From Clavelina lepadiformis (Eukaryota > Chordata > Ascidiacea > Aplousobranchia > Clavelinidae): a stretch of DNA of 64,000 nt. The translations under genes were made by a program, and so were the position numbers. Numbering within the stretch: position 1 is the first letter of the stretch; every line of letters begins with the position of its first letter. The stretch is taken from the NCBI RefSeq assembly GCF_947623445.1, contig NC_135242.1, positions 1,612,001-1,676,000 of the forward strand, in the 5' to 3' direction. This document shows, one piece after another, positions 1 through 10,382 of this stretch. The notes beneath the pieces are model-generated. The model was given only the letters and a program-made list of their open reading frames with translations, did not search any database and was not told where the DNA came from.

Positions 1-232
1 TGACACCAAAATCAGCTCAAAAGCTTGACTGGAAGTAAATTTATTGCAGATTCGTCAATTTGTATGGCGGCCATCTTGAATTTTTCATATAAAGTCCGGG
101 CTCCATCCGGAATTTGAACAAAATCAAAAAAAATTTTTTGCACGTTCCTAGGTATGTCCATAGGCACCTTTTAAACTCCAGTTATGTTGTGTTACTTGAA
201 AAAAGTCAAAATCACCCCAGTATAGCCCACTC
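1..232. repeat. Edge of an unidentified repeat
   Basis: These bases do not match the zinc-finger unit or R1. R1-like sequence begins abruptly near 233 (attatcagttttcctct), where the other R1 copies are preceded by unit leader sequence ending in ggttacat. The block is therefore probably the end of an inserted element that starts outside the window. No coding potential was seen and the family is not recognised. Confidence 0.35.
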
Positions 233-825
233 CTAATATTATCAGTTTTCCTCTCTGAAGAAAATCTTCAAATATTTTAAATTGCACTGTTACTGTAATA
301 ATATTTAATTGTCATTTCTGTTCTAATTAACTGTTGCTAGGGGCGGCGGCTAAATTATATCTTGTATATATAGCTTTTGTAATAACGTCTTTGTTTTTAA
401 ATATTGCTTCATGGATTTTTTAAATTTTCATTTAGGATTTAAACGTGGTACAGTAATACCAACACCTGGCGTGTGTGCGCTGCCAGACATGAGTGTATGT
501 ATTTGTTATTGCTGCTGTGATCTCATTCTTACTTCTGACTTACATTTATCTCTTATACTTTTTGTCTTGGGATTAGATAAAGGCTTTTCCTGATTACAAA
601 TTTGGATTAATTGCAAAGTGTCCAATGCATGATTTCTAAATTTGATAATTTTGATGTTTTATCGCTGTTTTTTCTAAGCCAAGTTGTGTTTTGACCTTGC
701 GGCAATTAACGTGCCGTTATGGGTTTTTCTTTTTATGTGATGTGTTGTTATGTTTTTTAAATTCCATGCACAAAATTTGTAAATGATCATAATTCAAGTT
801 AACCCTTGTTTTTTTGTATGTACAG

Positions 826-992
826 GTGGATGCAGAAATGAATTGGATATATTGAGTGTTTTGTTTGAAAATAGAGATAATGTTTGCCATAATCGGCTGT
901 TCAATGAAATCGCTGTGTCTGACTTGGTGAACAATGCAGTGAATGCACCCATCTCAATCAACTGCATTTGCTGTGGAAAAATGAAAATGTGA
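826..992 (+). pseudogene. Unrecognised small exon-like ORF in R1
   Basis: Open reading of about 55 residues starting right after an acceptor-like tgtatgtacag. It begins GGCRNELDILSVLFENRDNV and ends with a Cys-rich CICCGKMKM before a TGA. The same reading is kept in R1 copy 2 (44573-44730, three codons shorter) and is truncated in copy 3 at about 52025. Retention of the frame in two diverged copies suggests it was once coding, perhaps the last exon of a gene or of a transposon. I do not recognise the family. The upstream candidate exon at 436-494 does not join it in phase with the splice sites I can see. Confidence 0.3.
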
Positions 993-1308
993 ATCGTGTC
1001 TGAGTTTGCGTTAAATCAACCTATCCACAGCTCCTAAGTGAAGAACAAGGAGCTTGCAATGATCATGACCATTCTGTATTTAACTGTCTATAGTTCAGCG
1101 CTTCATATCAATGGGTCAGTAAGCATGCCAAAATGTTTCTAACAAAATGTGACAATTGTTAGGTAGGATTTGTAGGTTATTGTAAACACATTTTTTGATA
1201 ATAGGTTATTTTAATTGGACTTGTCTGTAATATTTGACTAAAAACTATATCAGCAGTGTTGCACAAAAACATTTTCTTTCGAGGATTTGCATAAAATCAT
1301 GTAATGAC

Positions 1309-2220
1309 TAGGGCAATTTTTTGCAACTTTTGCAACTTTTTTTTACAGCTTCCTAAATACTCAGAATTTATATATGTAGTATGATGTTTTAAGCTGTTTG
1401 TAGGAATTTTATATTGCAGCTTATTTCTATTTTTCATGCAACTTTTTACTGCAACTTTTATTACATATTGCGCAAAATGTAAAGGAGTGATTTAAAAAAC
1501 AAGCTATAAAACTTTTTCTACTATATTTCTATTCTCTTTGCTTTGCATAACAAAGAGATATGTGTTGGATGAGCTGCATCTCAATTTTATCTATGACGCA
1601 ACAGTTGGCTTGCAAGCTAGAAGTTTAAAAACCCCAGCCAAGCACGACAGTGCTCGAACTAAATTAGAATTGGAGGTATGACTTGGTTTTTGGCCAAGCC
1701 CGCACAAACGGAAACAAGTTGTGTCTAGTCTTTCGAGGGCAATTTTGGTTGAGTTTGCTTAGTTAGTTGCAGACCTAGGGGGTTTGGGAAAGGTATTTGA
1801 CTTGTTTAGGGGGGAGGGGAGGGGTGGGTTTTTGCGGAAAATTATTTCCGCATTGCGTTATTTTCTTGCTGCGTACCGGCAAAAAATGTTATTTTCGACG
1901 GTCTCGCCAGGCCGTGTTTGAAATGGGAAAGTACCAAATTTGACAACTCTACAGGAGCTGACAGCAAAATCCTGTCATGTAGGTTTCAATCCTAAAGAAT
2001 ATAAAAATGTATGCATGATCGATTGTATAGCGAAGAAAGAAAAGGAACAAGCAGACACCCTGCAAATCTTAAATTGTTGGGTTATACAACGGATCCTTTC
2101 GAATATCTCATACCCTAATGCTTTTAAAAATTTTGTGCATAAATGCAACTTTTTACTGCAACTTTTGTTAAAATTAAGTGCAACTTTCTCACATTTTTAG
2201 TGCAACAAAAACTTGCCCTA
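1309..2220. mobile_element. Non-autonomous hAT element in R1 copy 1
   Basis: Ends TAGGGCAATTTTTTGCAAC and GCAACAAAAACTTGCCCTA form an imperfect TIR. The flanks are the 8-bp direct repeat GTAATGAC at 1301-1308 and 2221-2228. R1 copy 2 has the uninterrupted site (one gtaatgac at 45041), which proves insertion. The interior holds no transposase; it has G-rich (ggggagggga) and T-rich stretches and a short ORF of no recognisable family. The terminal TAGGGCAA also begins the element at 50529-51099, so the two may share a mobilising enzyme. Confidence 0.9.
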
Positions 2221-2339
2221 GTAATGACAGATAAATACAGTTTCAATAAAAAACGAGCCTTTGAAGAGAAAACTATAGAGCAGCATGCACATATGATAAA
2301 ACTTACAAATTCAAATATTCCAGGTTAAATTGTTACAAA

Positions 2340-2565
2340 TTCATGCTCAAACGCCTGTTCGGCGATTAACCTGTTAATAATCTCTTCTGGACAAAGTACA
2401 CGATTTTTGTAGATGTTTAACAAAACAGGTTTGTTCATTCAGGTTCACCACTCGTACTGCGCAAATATGTTTTAGTCTGCGTAATGTAGAAAAAGAATGT
2501 TCACTTGTACATGTGGTCAACGAAAGAGTTAAAAAGATGTAAGAAATGAATAAGTAGCCAGTTGC
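2340..2565 (-). pseudogene. hAT transposase C-terminal remnant (R1 copy 1)
   Basis: Minus-strand sequence parallel to the longer remnant at 45195-45542, which encodes a hATC-type dimerisation motif (SEHSFSTLRRLKHI). This copy is cut short at about 2560 by a deletion and simple-repeat expansion and cannot encode a functional protein. Confidence 0.5.
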
Positions 2566-2959
2566 ATCGCTTGGTCTTTTAATTGTTGTTAATAATTGTT
2601 TTAATTGTTGTTGATAATTGTTAATTCAAAATTGTGACATTACTTTTTTTTGTTGTTCTCTTTCTGAAGATCTTTGTGATATCATTAAAATGTATCAATA
2701 CATCATGCATGAAAATTAAGTAAGTTTCATTCATTTAAACAGGAGTTTTTGTAAGCTTTAGCTTGCTTTGTCAGATTTAAAATGTAGGCAAAAATATTTT
2801 CGAAATAAATACTCAAGTGTCCATAAGGTAATGTCAAAATCCATAGCGACGTAATAGATAAATAAAGAAAATCATCCACGTAACCAAACTGCTCGTAACC
2901 AAACTGTAACCAAACGGAAATTTTATCTCGTCTCACTGAGGCATTGTTTACATTAAAAC

Positions 2960-3645
2960 GATTGTTTAACCAAGTTAAAAACTCAACCAAGCAAGGCAAT
3001 TCGTAACGTTATTATTCTTTATTGAATTAAACAATGATGTCATAAACAAAACTGTTGAAACGGTTTGAATAGTTTTCGCTGGTACAAATACCATGATATG
3101 ACGATCTGAAATGATTGTAAAACGTTTCAATGGTCATTGATCAGTGATTTTCAACATCACATCAAACGGACTTAACAATTAATTCGGATATAACTTTTCA
3201 AAATGTGTTGCTTTAACATTTTTAAATGATTTGAGCACTATTTATAGTGTGTGCGTGCTAGTTGTGTGTGTGTGCCACTGTTTATGCCACTGTAAATGAT
3301 TTAAGCACTGTTTATGGTGTGTGCCAGGTGTGTGTGCGTACCGCTGTTTATGATGTGTTATTTCATTTGAAATGATTTCGTGTGGTTTAAATGGTGAAAC
3401 TATCCACAAGTATTTTGAACCTGTTATTTTAAAACAACAGGGATTTTTTTGTTGTTTTTGAATGTGACAATCACTGCTGTTCTGTACTTCGTAGTAAATT
3501 TAGAGAAAATTTATTTAGATTTAATATTTTATTCAAACAATTTTGGTTACATATTATGAGTTTTCCGCTATCAAGAAAATCTCCAAACATTTTAAGTTTT
3601 TTGTTCAGCAAATAGGTTATAAGTTTGTATAATAACAATCAGACA
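2960..3645 (+). promoter_or_regulatory. Conserved 5' leader of the zinc-finger unit (first copy)
   Basis: Repeated at the start of each tandem unit, with near copies at 6262, 36063, 38282, 40744, 43480 and 59681. Landmarks are a GGTTGAAAACTCAACC-type inverted repeat (degenerate here), a cattgatcagtgatttt block, a GT-rich stretch (3250-3345), a conserved aaaacaacagggaatctttt stretch, and a pyrimidine tract ending ttttttgttcag just upstream of the ATG. The last resembles a 3' splice site, so the coding exon is probably preceded by a noncoding first exon. Promoter function is inferred from position and conservation only. Confidence 0.45.
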
Positions 3646-5310
3646 ATGGAGTTTCATCCAGTTGGTATGCCAGTTGATGTTTTGTTAAAAGCAATCACTG
3701 ATATGATTTCACAAGAATTTAAATCAATGCGACAAGATATGAGGAAGGAATTTGTACAAATGCAAGAAAGCATGGAAGATGTGATTTCCATGATAAATAA
3801 AACTGAAACCATGAACAATGCAATGCCAGTTGAAGAAACATCACAAACAACAATTGTAAAATCAGATATCAGCCTTAATATTGAGGAAGTTTATTCCGAG
3901 AAGGCACCAGTCTTTCCTCTTGTTGAAGTTATCAAACAAGAACCTTTGCTGTTGGAAGAATATGAGGTTTCACAGACTGAGATTGATAACCCAAATATAT
4001 CCATGTTAAACAAATTTCCCCCTCAATCAGATATTGGAGTAAATTCCACAGTCAAAATTGTTAAACCACAAAGCTGTGTTGCAAGAAACTTAGATGAAGA
4101 ATGCAGCGATTCTGTGGAAACGTTACTCAATAAATCTACTGCAATTGAAGGAATTAATGCTTGCAAAGTTGATACTCAGTTCCGTGTTGGAAATAACAAA
4201 GAAAAGCCATTTTCTTGCAAATTTTGTGATAGATCATTCAAATTCAAAACAAACTTGAAAGTTCATTTAAGAACTCACACAGGAGAGCGACCTTATCAAT
4301 GCGATGTGTGCCACAATTCTTTCACCCAAAGCAGCAATTTAAAAAATCATATGAGAATTCACACTGGTGAGCGCCCTTATCAATGCGATGTGTGCCACAA
4401 GTCATTTTCTGAAAGCAGCAGTTTGAAAGTTCATGTAAGAACTCACACTGGAGAGCGACCTTATCAATGCCAAGTTTGTCACAAGTCATTTACTGTAAAT
4501 GGCAATTTGCTAACTCATATGAGAACCCACACTAGAGAGCGACCTTATCAATGCAATGTGTGCCACAAGTCATTTATCCATAATGGCAGATTGCAAGATC
4601 ATATGAGAACTCACTCTGGAGAGCAACCTTATAAATGTGATGTTTGCGACAAGTCATTTTGCGTTAGAAACAATCTGAAAACTCATATGAGAACTCATAC
4701 TAGAGAGCGTAATTATCAATGCCAGCTGTGTGAAAAGTCATTTACTCAAAACGGCAATTTGAAAACTCATATGAGAACCCACACTAGAGAGCGACCTTAT
4801 CAATGCAATGTGTGCCACAAGTCATTTATCCATAATGGCAGATTGCAAGATCATATGAGAACTCACTCTGGAGAGCAACCTTATAAATGTGATGTTTGCG
4901 ACAAGTCATTTTGCGTTAGAAACAATCTGAAAACTCATATGAGAACTCATACTAGAGAGCGTAATTATCAATGCCAGCTGTGTGAAAAGTCATTTACTCA
5001 AAACGGCAATTTGAAAACTCATATGAGAATCCACACTGGAGAGCAACCTTATCAATGCGATGTGTGCCACAAGTCATTTACCCAAAGCAGCAGTTTAAAA
5101 ACTCATATCAGAACTCACACTGAAGAACGACCTTTTCAATGCGATGTGTGCCACAAGTCATTTACTCAAAACGGCATTTTAAAACTTCATAGAAGAACTC
5201 ACACTGGAGAGCGACCTTATCAATGCCATGTGTGCCACAAGTCCTTCACCCAAAGCAGCAGTTTAAAATCTCATATGAGAACTCACAACTTTTCAATGCC
5301 ACGTGTGTAA
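3646..5310 (+). CDS. C2H2 zinc-finger protein, type-1 module, 13 fingers
   Basis: Probable sequence-specific nuclear DNA-binding protein of 554 residues. ATG 3646 is chosen because MEFHP/MECHP begins the conserved module in every paralog; the same frame extends slightly upstream without a good start. Residues 1-50 are a hydrophobic/charged helical segment, IKQEP at 96-100 is a SUMO-consensus-like core in an acidic stretch, and C2H2 fingers run from about residue 189 to the end with TGERPYQC-type linkers. Fingers 5-7 and 8-10 are an exact 252-bp tandem duplication (4521-4772 and 4773-5024). A short deletion near the end destroys the 13th linker, giving an NFSMPRV tail and leaving further finger remnants outside the frame. 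The target is unknown; a repressor role would be by analogy with KRAB or ZAD proteins. Confidence 0.85.
   Translation: MEFHPVGMPVDVLLKAITDMISQEFKSMRQDMRKEFVQMQESMEDVISMINKTETMNNAMPVEETSQTTIVKSDISLNIEEVYSEKAPVFPLVEVIKQEPLLLEEYEVSQTEIDNPNISMLNKFPPQSDIGVNSTVKIVKPQSCVARNLDEECSDSVETLLNKSTAIEGINACKVDTQFRVGNNKEKPFSCKFCDRSFKFKTNLKVHLRTHTGERPYQCDVCHNSFTQSSNLKNHMRIHTGERPYQCDVCHKSFSESSSLKVHVRTHTGERPYQCQVCHKSFTVNGNLLTHMRTHTRERPYQCNVCHKSFIHNGRLQDHMRTHSGEQPYKCDVCDKSFCVRNNLKTHMRTHTRERNYQCQLCEKSFTQNGNLKTHMRTHTRERPYQCNVCHKSFIHNGRLQDHMRTHSGEQPYKCDVCDKSFCVRNNLKTHMRTHTRERNYQCQLCEKSFTQNGNLKTHMRIHTGEQPYQCDVCHKSFTQSSSLKTHIRTHTEERPFQCDVCHKSFTQNGILKLHRRTHTGERPYQCHVCHKSFTQSSSLKSHMRTHNFSMPRV
4521..5024 (+). repeat. Exact tandem duplication of a three-finger block (2 x 252 bp)
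   Basis: Copies 4521-4772 and 4773-5024 read identically base for base; divergence resumes at the sixth base after the second copy (gagaacc versus gagaatc). Each copy carries three fingers with helices IHNGRLQDH, CVRNNLKTH and TQNGNLKTH. The absence of even silent differences means a very recent unequal exchange, or an assembly duplication. Confidence 0.9.
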
Positions 5311-5530
5311 GAAGTCTTTTATCCTAAATAATCATTTAACAGCTCATATGAGAATCCACACTCTGGCGAGACCTTATCAATGCCAAGTGTGTCAAAAGTA
5401 ATTTTCCAAAGAAGCAATTTTCGGAATCATGAAACTATTTACACTAGAAAGCGACCTTGACAATGTTTGTTTTTTTGTGAAAAGTCATTTGCGTTGAAAC
5501 GATAAATTATTAACACTCATATTGGGGCAA
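5311..5530 (+). pseudogene. Degenerate finger tail of the 3646 gene
   Basis: Finger motifs continue out of frame after the stop (gtgtgtaagaagtctttt, agctcatatgagaatccacac, gaccttatcaatgccaagtg) and decay into a frame-broken tail. Equivalent tails follow the genes at 31027 and 54107, so the ancestral protein had more fingers. Confidence 0.75.
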
Positions 5531-5724
5531 TGTAAATATTTTGAAAATATTTTTGGACAAAAATTAACTTTGTGAAACATTTACAAAACATTTTTCCAGA
5601 TGCTGCATCCATTTTTTTGTGCTATTTTGTTCAAGTTTTATCAATAACTTTGTATGTTTCATGAAACATAAATTTTCCCTATGTGTGTATTTTTGGCAAA
5701 TGTGTTGTTTTTTTCTCTAAAACT

Positions 5725-6180
5725 CACACAGTAGAATAACCTTACCAATACATCGTTTGTGAAAAGTCATTTTCCTGAAGTTTTTATTTCAAAAAGCATA
5801 TGAGAATCCACATCCGAGAGCATAATTATCAATGCCAGGTGTGTGAAAATCATTTACCCAAACCAGCAGTTTGAAAACTCATTTGATAACTCACACTGAA
5901 GAGCAACCTTATCAATGCCAGGCGTGTCACATGTCATTACCCAAAAGCACAGGTTTGCAAGAATATAAGAAAACCTATTACAGCACCATCAAACCATGGA
6001 GTGTCATACAGACAATGTGCAAGTTGATGTTTTATTGAAAGCAATCAGTGATTTGATACCAGAAGAATTCTAATCAATGAGATTGGATATGCAGATGGAA
6101 GAAACAAAAGAAACTGAAACTATGAACAATGCAATGTCCCACCAAAGAAACATCACTAGCATTAGTGTCAGATCACAAGT
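5725..6180 (+). pseudogene. Second zinc-finger relic with module remnant
   Basis: Broken fingers (cacacagtagaataacc, then aatccacatccgagagcataattatc) are followed directly by a degenerate start module from about 5997 (atggagtgtcatacagac) with stops and a shortened helical segment. The same order, finger tail then module remnant, recurs near 35700, 40390, 43130 and 59340. It marks the junction to the next tandem unit. Confidence 0.7.
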
Positions 6181-6261
6181 ATGTGTGTTTCCAAGACTCC
6201 TATTACCGATATGCGTTGCATTTTGTTTGTCTTTTTGCTTGATTGTTTAACCGATTTAAGC

Positions 6262-6780
6262 GATTGTTTAACCAGGTTGAAAACTCAACCAAGCAAGAGA
6301 ATTTGAAACGTTATTAATCAGCGTTAAATTAAACATTGATATCATAAACCAAACTGTTGAATCAGTTGGAATAGTTTTCACAAGTAAAAATACTATAATT
6401 TGACCATCTGAAGTGAACTTAAAGCTTTCAATTAACTCAATGGTCATTGATCAGTGGTCATGGTCATTGGTAGTGATTTCAACAACACATCAAACATACT
6501 TTAACAATTAAATCGGATATAACTTTCCTAAATGTGTTGCCCTATAATTTTTAAGTGATTTGAGCACAGATTATGGAGTGTGCCAGGTGTGTGTGTGTAC
6601 CACTGTTTGTGGTGTATTATTTCATTTAGTATTATTATGTGTGTTTTGCATCTTGAAACTGCGCAGAAGTCTTTACAAACCTATTTTTTCAAAACAACAG
6701 GGAATCTTTTTCATTTTCGTCTTTGTATGTGACAGTCACTGCTGCTTTTCACTTTGTAGTAAAGTTTGAAGATAGAGTCC
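6262..6780 (+). promoter_or_regulatory. Unit leader, second copy
   Basis: Contains the inverted repeat GGTTGAAAACTCAACC (about 6274-6289), the tggtcattgatcagtgg block and the GT-rich stretch of the unit leader. It leads into a decayed third-type zinc-finger locus, not an intact gene. Confidence 0.4.
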
Positions 6781-7252
6781 TAAACATTGTTGTAGTTGTT
6801 TGTCGAATAGTTTACCTGATGCAATACAAGTTGTGTTTGTGATAAAATTGAGGCAAGAAAATTGACATTGTGGTTGCTTTCACCCTGTTGTAACAATCGT
6901 CGACTGACATTGCCATCCTTCCAGATTAAACAAATTTCCTCCTCTCTCAAAGATGGATTAATGCCGCAATTAAAGCTGTTGAGCCACAAAGCTGTATTGA
7001 AATATTTCTAATAAATAATTTAGCGATTCTGTGGATATATTTCTTGTTGTTTAGCGATTCTGTGGATTCTGTGGATATATTTCTTGATGAATCTGCCAAA
7101 AGTAGTAAAGTCAGTACATGCTTGTGTCTGGTCAAAGTGACAAAGAAAAACAGTTTTGGTGCAATTTTTGTGATAAATTATTCCAACACAAAACAAACTT
7201 GAACGATTGGATGAGCGACCTTATCAATGCCAGTTGTGTCACAAGTTTTTGT
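6780..7252 (+). pseudogene. Third-type zinc-finger relic
   Basis: Closest to the locus at 61737-62640. Both share taaacaaatttcctcctctctc, gtctggtcaaagtgacaaag and a finger start around ttttggtgcaatttttgtgat. The finger part stops at about 7252 and is joined abruptly to the leader of the next unit (tttttgtatgtgacaatcactg). An internal repeat, agcgattctgtgga, occurs twice near 7022-7060. No long frame survives. Confidence 0.65.
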
Positions 7253-7438
7253 ATGTGACAATCACTGCTGTTCTGTACTTCGTAGTAAATTTAGAGAAAT
7301 TTTTTTTAGATTTAATAGTTTTATTCAAACAATTTTGCTTACATATTTTGAGTTTTCTGCTGTCAAAAATATCTTCAAACATTTTAAGTTTTTTTTTTCA
7401 GCAATTAGGTTATAAGTTTGTATAATAACAATCAGACA

Positions 7439-7855
7439 ATGGAGTTTCATCCAGTTGGTATGCAAGTTGACCTTTTGTTAAAAGCAATCAGTGATATGGT
7501 TTCACAAGAATTTAAATCAATGCGACAAGATATGAGAAAGGAATTTGTAAAAATGCAAGAAAGCATGGAAGATGTGATTTTAACGCTTCTTCCAGAGACA
7601 AAGAAAACTGAAACCATGAACAATGCAATGCCAGTTGAAGAAACATCACAAACAACAGTTGTAAAATCAGATATCAACCTTAATATTGAGGAAGTTTATT
7701 CCGAGAAGGCACCAGTCTTTCCTCTTGTTGAAGTTATCAAACAAGAACCTTTGCTGTTGGAAGAATATGAGGTTTCACATCGGTGCGATGTTGTGCAAAA
7801 TGCAACAGATAAGACGAGATCAGAGCAACGGAAACCATGTTTTCTAGTGCGTTGA
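7439..7855 (+). CDS. Module-only (fingerless) zinc-finger paralog
   Basis: 138-residue open frame from ATG 7439, preceded by the usual leader and acceptor-like ttttttttttcag. Residues 1 to about 113 reproduce the type-1 module almost unchanged, including the helical segment (MVSQEFKSMRQDMRKEF) and VEVIKQEPLLL. At EVSH the sequence switches at about 7780 to unrelated DNA encoding a short tail ending KPCFLVR, so no finger remains. If expressed, it could bind partners of the module without binding DNA, like a dominant-negative. It may equally be a truncated pseudogene that happens to stay open. Confidence 0.5.
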   Translation: MEFHPVGMQVDLLLKAISDMVSQEFKSMRQDMRKEFVKMQESMEDVILTLLPETKKTETMNNAMPVEETSQTTVVKSDINLNIEEVYSEKAPVFPLVEVIKQEPLLLEEYEVSHRCDVVQNATDKTRSEQRKPCFLVR

Positions 7856-8095
7856 TGTGATGTTGTGATAACATGGTTTCTGTTGTACTTGTGTGAAGAG
7901 CATCGGAAACCATGTTATCGGTTGCATTTATATCGCATGTGCCATTCAATTCTCAACCATTACAGTAGTTTGATCAGTACTCACCAATGTGTCACTCAAA
8001 TGAACTGTCATTCAGTTTTGCATGAATTGTTTGTCAGTCAAATGAATGTTAAAAGAATGTGTCACTCAAATGAAATGTCACTCAACTGATCAACT
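7780..8095. repeat. Hairpin and short repeats replacing the fingers
   Basis: A perfect 14-bp inverted repeat (GATAACATGGTTTC at 7867-7880; GAAACCATGTTATC at 7906-7919) with a 25-nt loop, and a third half-copy near 7829. From 7985 to 8090 a gtcactcaaatgaa-type motif is repeated several times. It looks like a foldback or MITE insertion that truncated the gene at 7439. The ends are not defined. Confidence 0.5.
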
Positions 8096-8321
8096 ACTCC
8101 CCATTTCATATATTATGATGTTTTTTTGATAAACTTTTAAGAAAAACTACAAAGTTTATGATACTTGACCTGGTTCACAATATTTTGGAGCACATAGGTC
8201 CAATGTTAATTTTACAATTAATGTTTATGTGTGGAGAAAGCATTAGTCAAGTGTTTTATTTAATTAAGAAACAATTGCTGTCATGAGTTAAGCAAAAACT
8301 TTTTTTTGTAATTGACTAAAA

Positions 8322-8764
8322 CAGGGCTTCCCAAACTGGGGGTCGCGACCCCGCAAAGGGTCGTGTAACGAACTTCAGGGGTCGCAGAGCGTATACCAAT
8401 TTTACACGAAGTACAAAATACAATCGAAACAAAATACCGTTCCAGCCTAATCAAAATTAAAACTGCCTTGAGACCAGCATTAACAGATATTCAGCCAAGG
8501 CTTTGTAGCAGAAAGCAGTCGCACCAATCACACTGAATAAATGTGTGTGCTTTTTTGTTTCCAGTAGCCTATATATGTGTAAAGTAGTAAGTAGACTTTG
8601 AGTACTGGTTGCTTGAATTCAGTCTACTCTTTGCATCTCAGTAAATGTCACTAATGACTAATGTATGTTTCGCATTGCTAATTTAATCAATTTAAACCTG
8701 AAGGGTCGCGGAAAACTTCAGAAGTTTTAAAGGGGTCGCGAGCAAAAAAGTTTGGGAAGCCCTG
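8322..8764. mobile_element. Non-autonomous hAT MITE
   Basis: 443 bp. The left end CAGGGCTTCCCAAACT and right end AGTTTGGGAAGCCCTG are perfect inverted repeats, followed on both sides by GGTCGCGACCCC-like subterminal repeats. The flanking 8-mers GACTAAAA and GAATAAAA differ by one base and fit a hAT target duplication that has since mutated. No ORF inside. It lies in the leader of the pseudogene at 9031. Confidence 0.9.
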
Positions 8765-9030
8765 GAATAAAATACATTTGAAAAAATGACTTTGAAATAG
8801 TTTACTGTCATCATGTGTAGGGATTCAAATGGTTATTTCCTGTTATTTGTGTTCCTCTTAAAACACATCATACACTGCAAGTATTTTTACTTTTTTCAAT
8901 TCATTTTTTTTGGTTTTGACATCTTATTATTCAAATTAATATGTTATTTTTATTAAAACTTTTTACCTTTCACATTTTCAGCCATTATTTGTATAGTTTT
9001 ATAATAGTTTTATTGTGTCACAATCAAACC

Positions 9031-10382
9031 ATGGAGTGTCATCCAGATAATATTCATGTTGATTTTTTTGTGAGAGCAATCAGTGATCTAATTTCACAAG
9101 AATTCAAAGCAATGTGACAAGATATGCAGATAGAATTTGCACAATTGAAAGTAAACATGGAAGATATAGTTTCAAAGATTCTGGCAGAAACAAAGAATGC
9201 TGAAGTCATAAACAGAGCAATACCGATTAAAAAAACGTCACAACCATTAGATGTAGCATCTGATATCGGCATTTGTATTGAAGAAGTTCGTTCCGAGAAT
9301 GCATCAGTTTTTCCTCTTGTTGAAGCTATCAAAGAAGAACCTTTGCTTTTGCAGCATTGGAAGGTTTCTGAAACGAATGACCCAAGTATGTCCATGTCAA
9401 ATAAGTTTTCTCATCAATCGGAGATTGAAGTAAATGCCGCAGTTAAAACTATTGACCCCCAAACCTGTATTGGAGAAGATCATTCTGAAAAGGCATCATT
9501 TTATCCTCAATTTGATGTTATTGAAGAGGAACCTTTGTCGTTGCATAAATATGCAGTTTCACAGACTGAGATGGATGACCCAAGTTTATCAATATCAAAT
9601 AAATTTGTTCCTCAATCAAATATAGCAGTAAATTCCACAATCAAAATTGTTAACCAACAAAGCTGTGTTGCGAGAAATTCAGATGAAGAATGCAGCGATT
9701 CTATGCAGATGTTTCTCAATAAATCTACTGCAAATGAAAGAATCAATGCTTGCAAAGATGATGCTCAGTTGCCTGTTGGAAATAACAAAGAAAAGCATTT
9801 TTCTTGCAATTTTTGTGATAAATCTTTAAATGCAAAACAAACTTGAAAGTTCATTTAAGAACTCACACAGGTGAGCGACCTTATCAATGCGATGTGTGCC
9901 ACAAGTCATTTACCCAATATGGCAGTTTGAAAAGTCATATGAGAACTCACACTGGAGAGCAACCTTATCAATGCGATATGTGCCGCAAGTCATTTTCCGA
10001 AAGCAACAGTTTGAAAGTTCATATAAGAACTCACACTGGAGAGAGACCTTATCAATGCCAAATTTGTGTCAAGTCATTTATTCAGAATGGAAGTTTGCAA
10101 GCTCATATGAGAACTCACACTGGTGAGCGACCTTATAAATGTGATGTGTGCCAGAAGTCATTTTTTGTTGGCAGCTGTTTAAAATATCATATGAGAATCC
10201 ACACTGGAGAGCAACCTTATCAATGCGAGGTGTGCCACAAGTCGTTTTCCAGTAGCAGCATTTTAAAAAATCATAAGAGAACTCACACAGGTGAGCGACC
10301 TTATCAATGCCAGGTTTGTCACAAGTCATTTACCCAAAGCAACACTTTGAAAGCTCATATGAGAATCCACAATGGAGATTGA
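9031..10382 (+). pseudogene. C2H2 zinc-finger pseudogene, type-2 module, two acidic repeats
   Basis: ATG 9031 opens the conserved MECHPDN start. Codon 29 is TGA (9115-9117) where paralogs have CGA, and the frame then continues to 9846. A one-base loss in the first finger (near 9825) moves the rest to another frame, which runs 9843-10382 with six well-kept fingers. Two acidic repeats are present, one with IKEEPLLLQHW and one with IEEEPLSLHKY. The terminal TGA (10380-10382) also replaces a linker Arg codon. Otherwise preservation is good, so inactivation is recent, unless the two lesions are sequencing errors. Confidence 0.85.

Larger units (their letters stand above)
233..2950 (+). repeat. Dispersed segment R1, copy 1
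   Basis: Collinear with 44030-46010 (copy 2) and, over its first part, with 51410-52025 (copy 3). Shared landmarks, in order, are a tactgttactgtaataat start, a short open stretch at 436-494 preceded by a tttcatttag acceptor-like site, a second open stretch at 826-992 preceded by tgtatgtacag, and then a minus-strand hAT transposase remnant. Copy 1 has a 912-bp insertion (1309-2220), and most of the hAT remnant present in copy 2 is deleted and replaced by an AT-rich aattgttgtt-type simple repeat near 2580. It ends where the zinc-finger unit leader begins. Confidence 0.7.

Noticed and set aside
3625..3645. Upstream extension MYNNNQT of the zinc-finger frames
   Set aside because: It starts at a TTG, directly follows the acceptor-like site, and varies between paralogs; the ATG of MEFHP/MECHP is the conserved start.
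4200..5300. Regular 84-bp repeats as a satellite or CRISPR-like array
   Set aside because: They encode C2H2 fingers in frame; the spacing is 28 codons and the organism is eukaryotic.
9054..9395. Minus-strand frames over the module (also 7447-7677, 41116-41349, 54118-54471)
   Set aside because: They recur wherever the module is conserved and only mirror its codon bias; the plus strand carries the recognisable protein.
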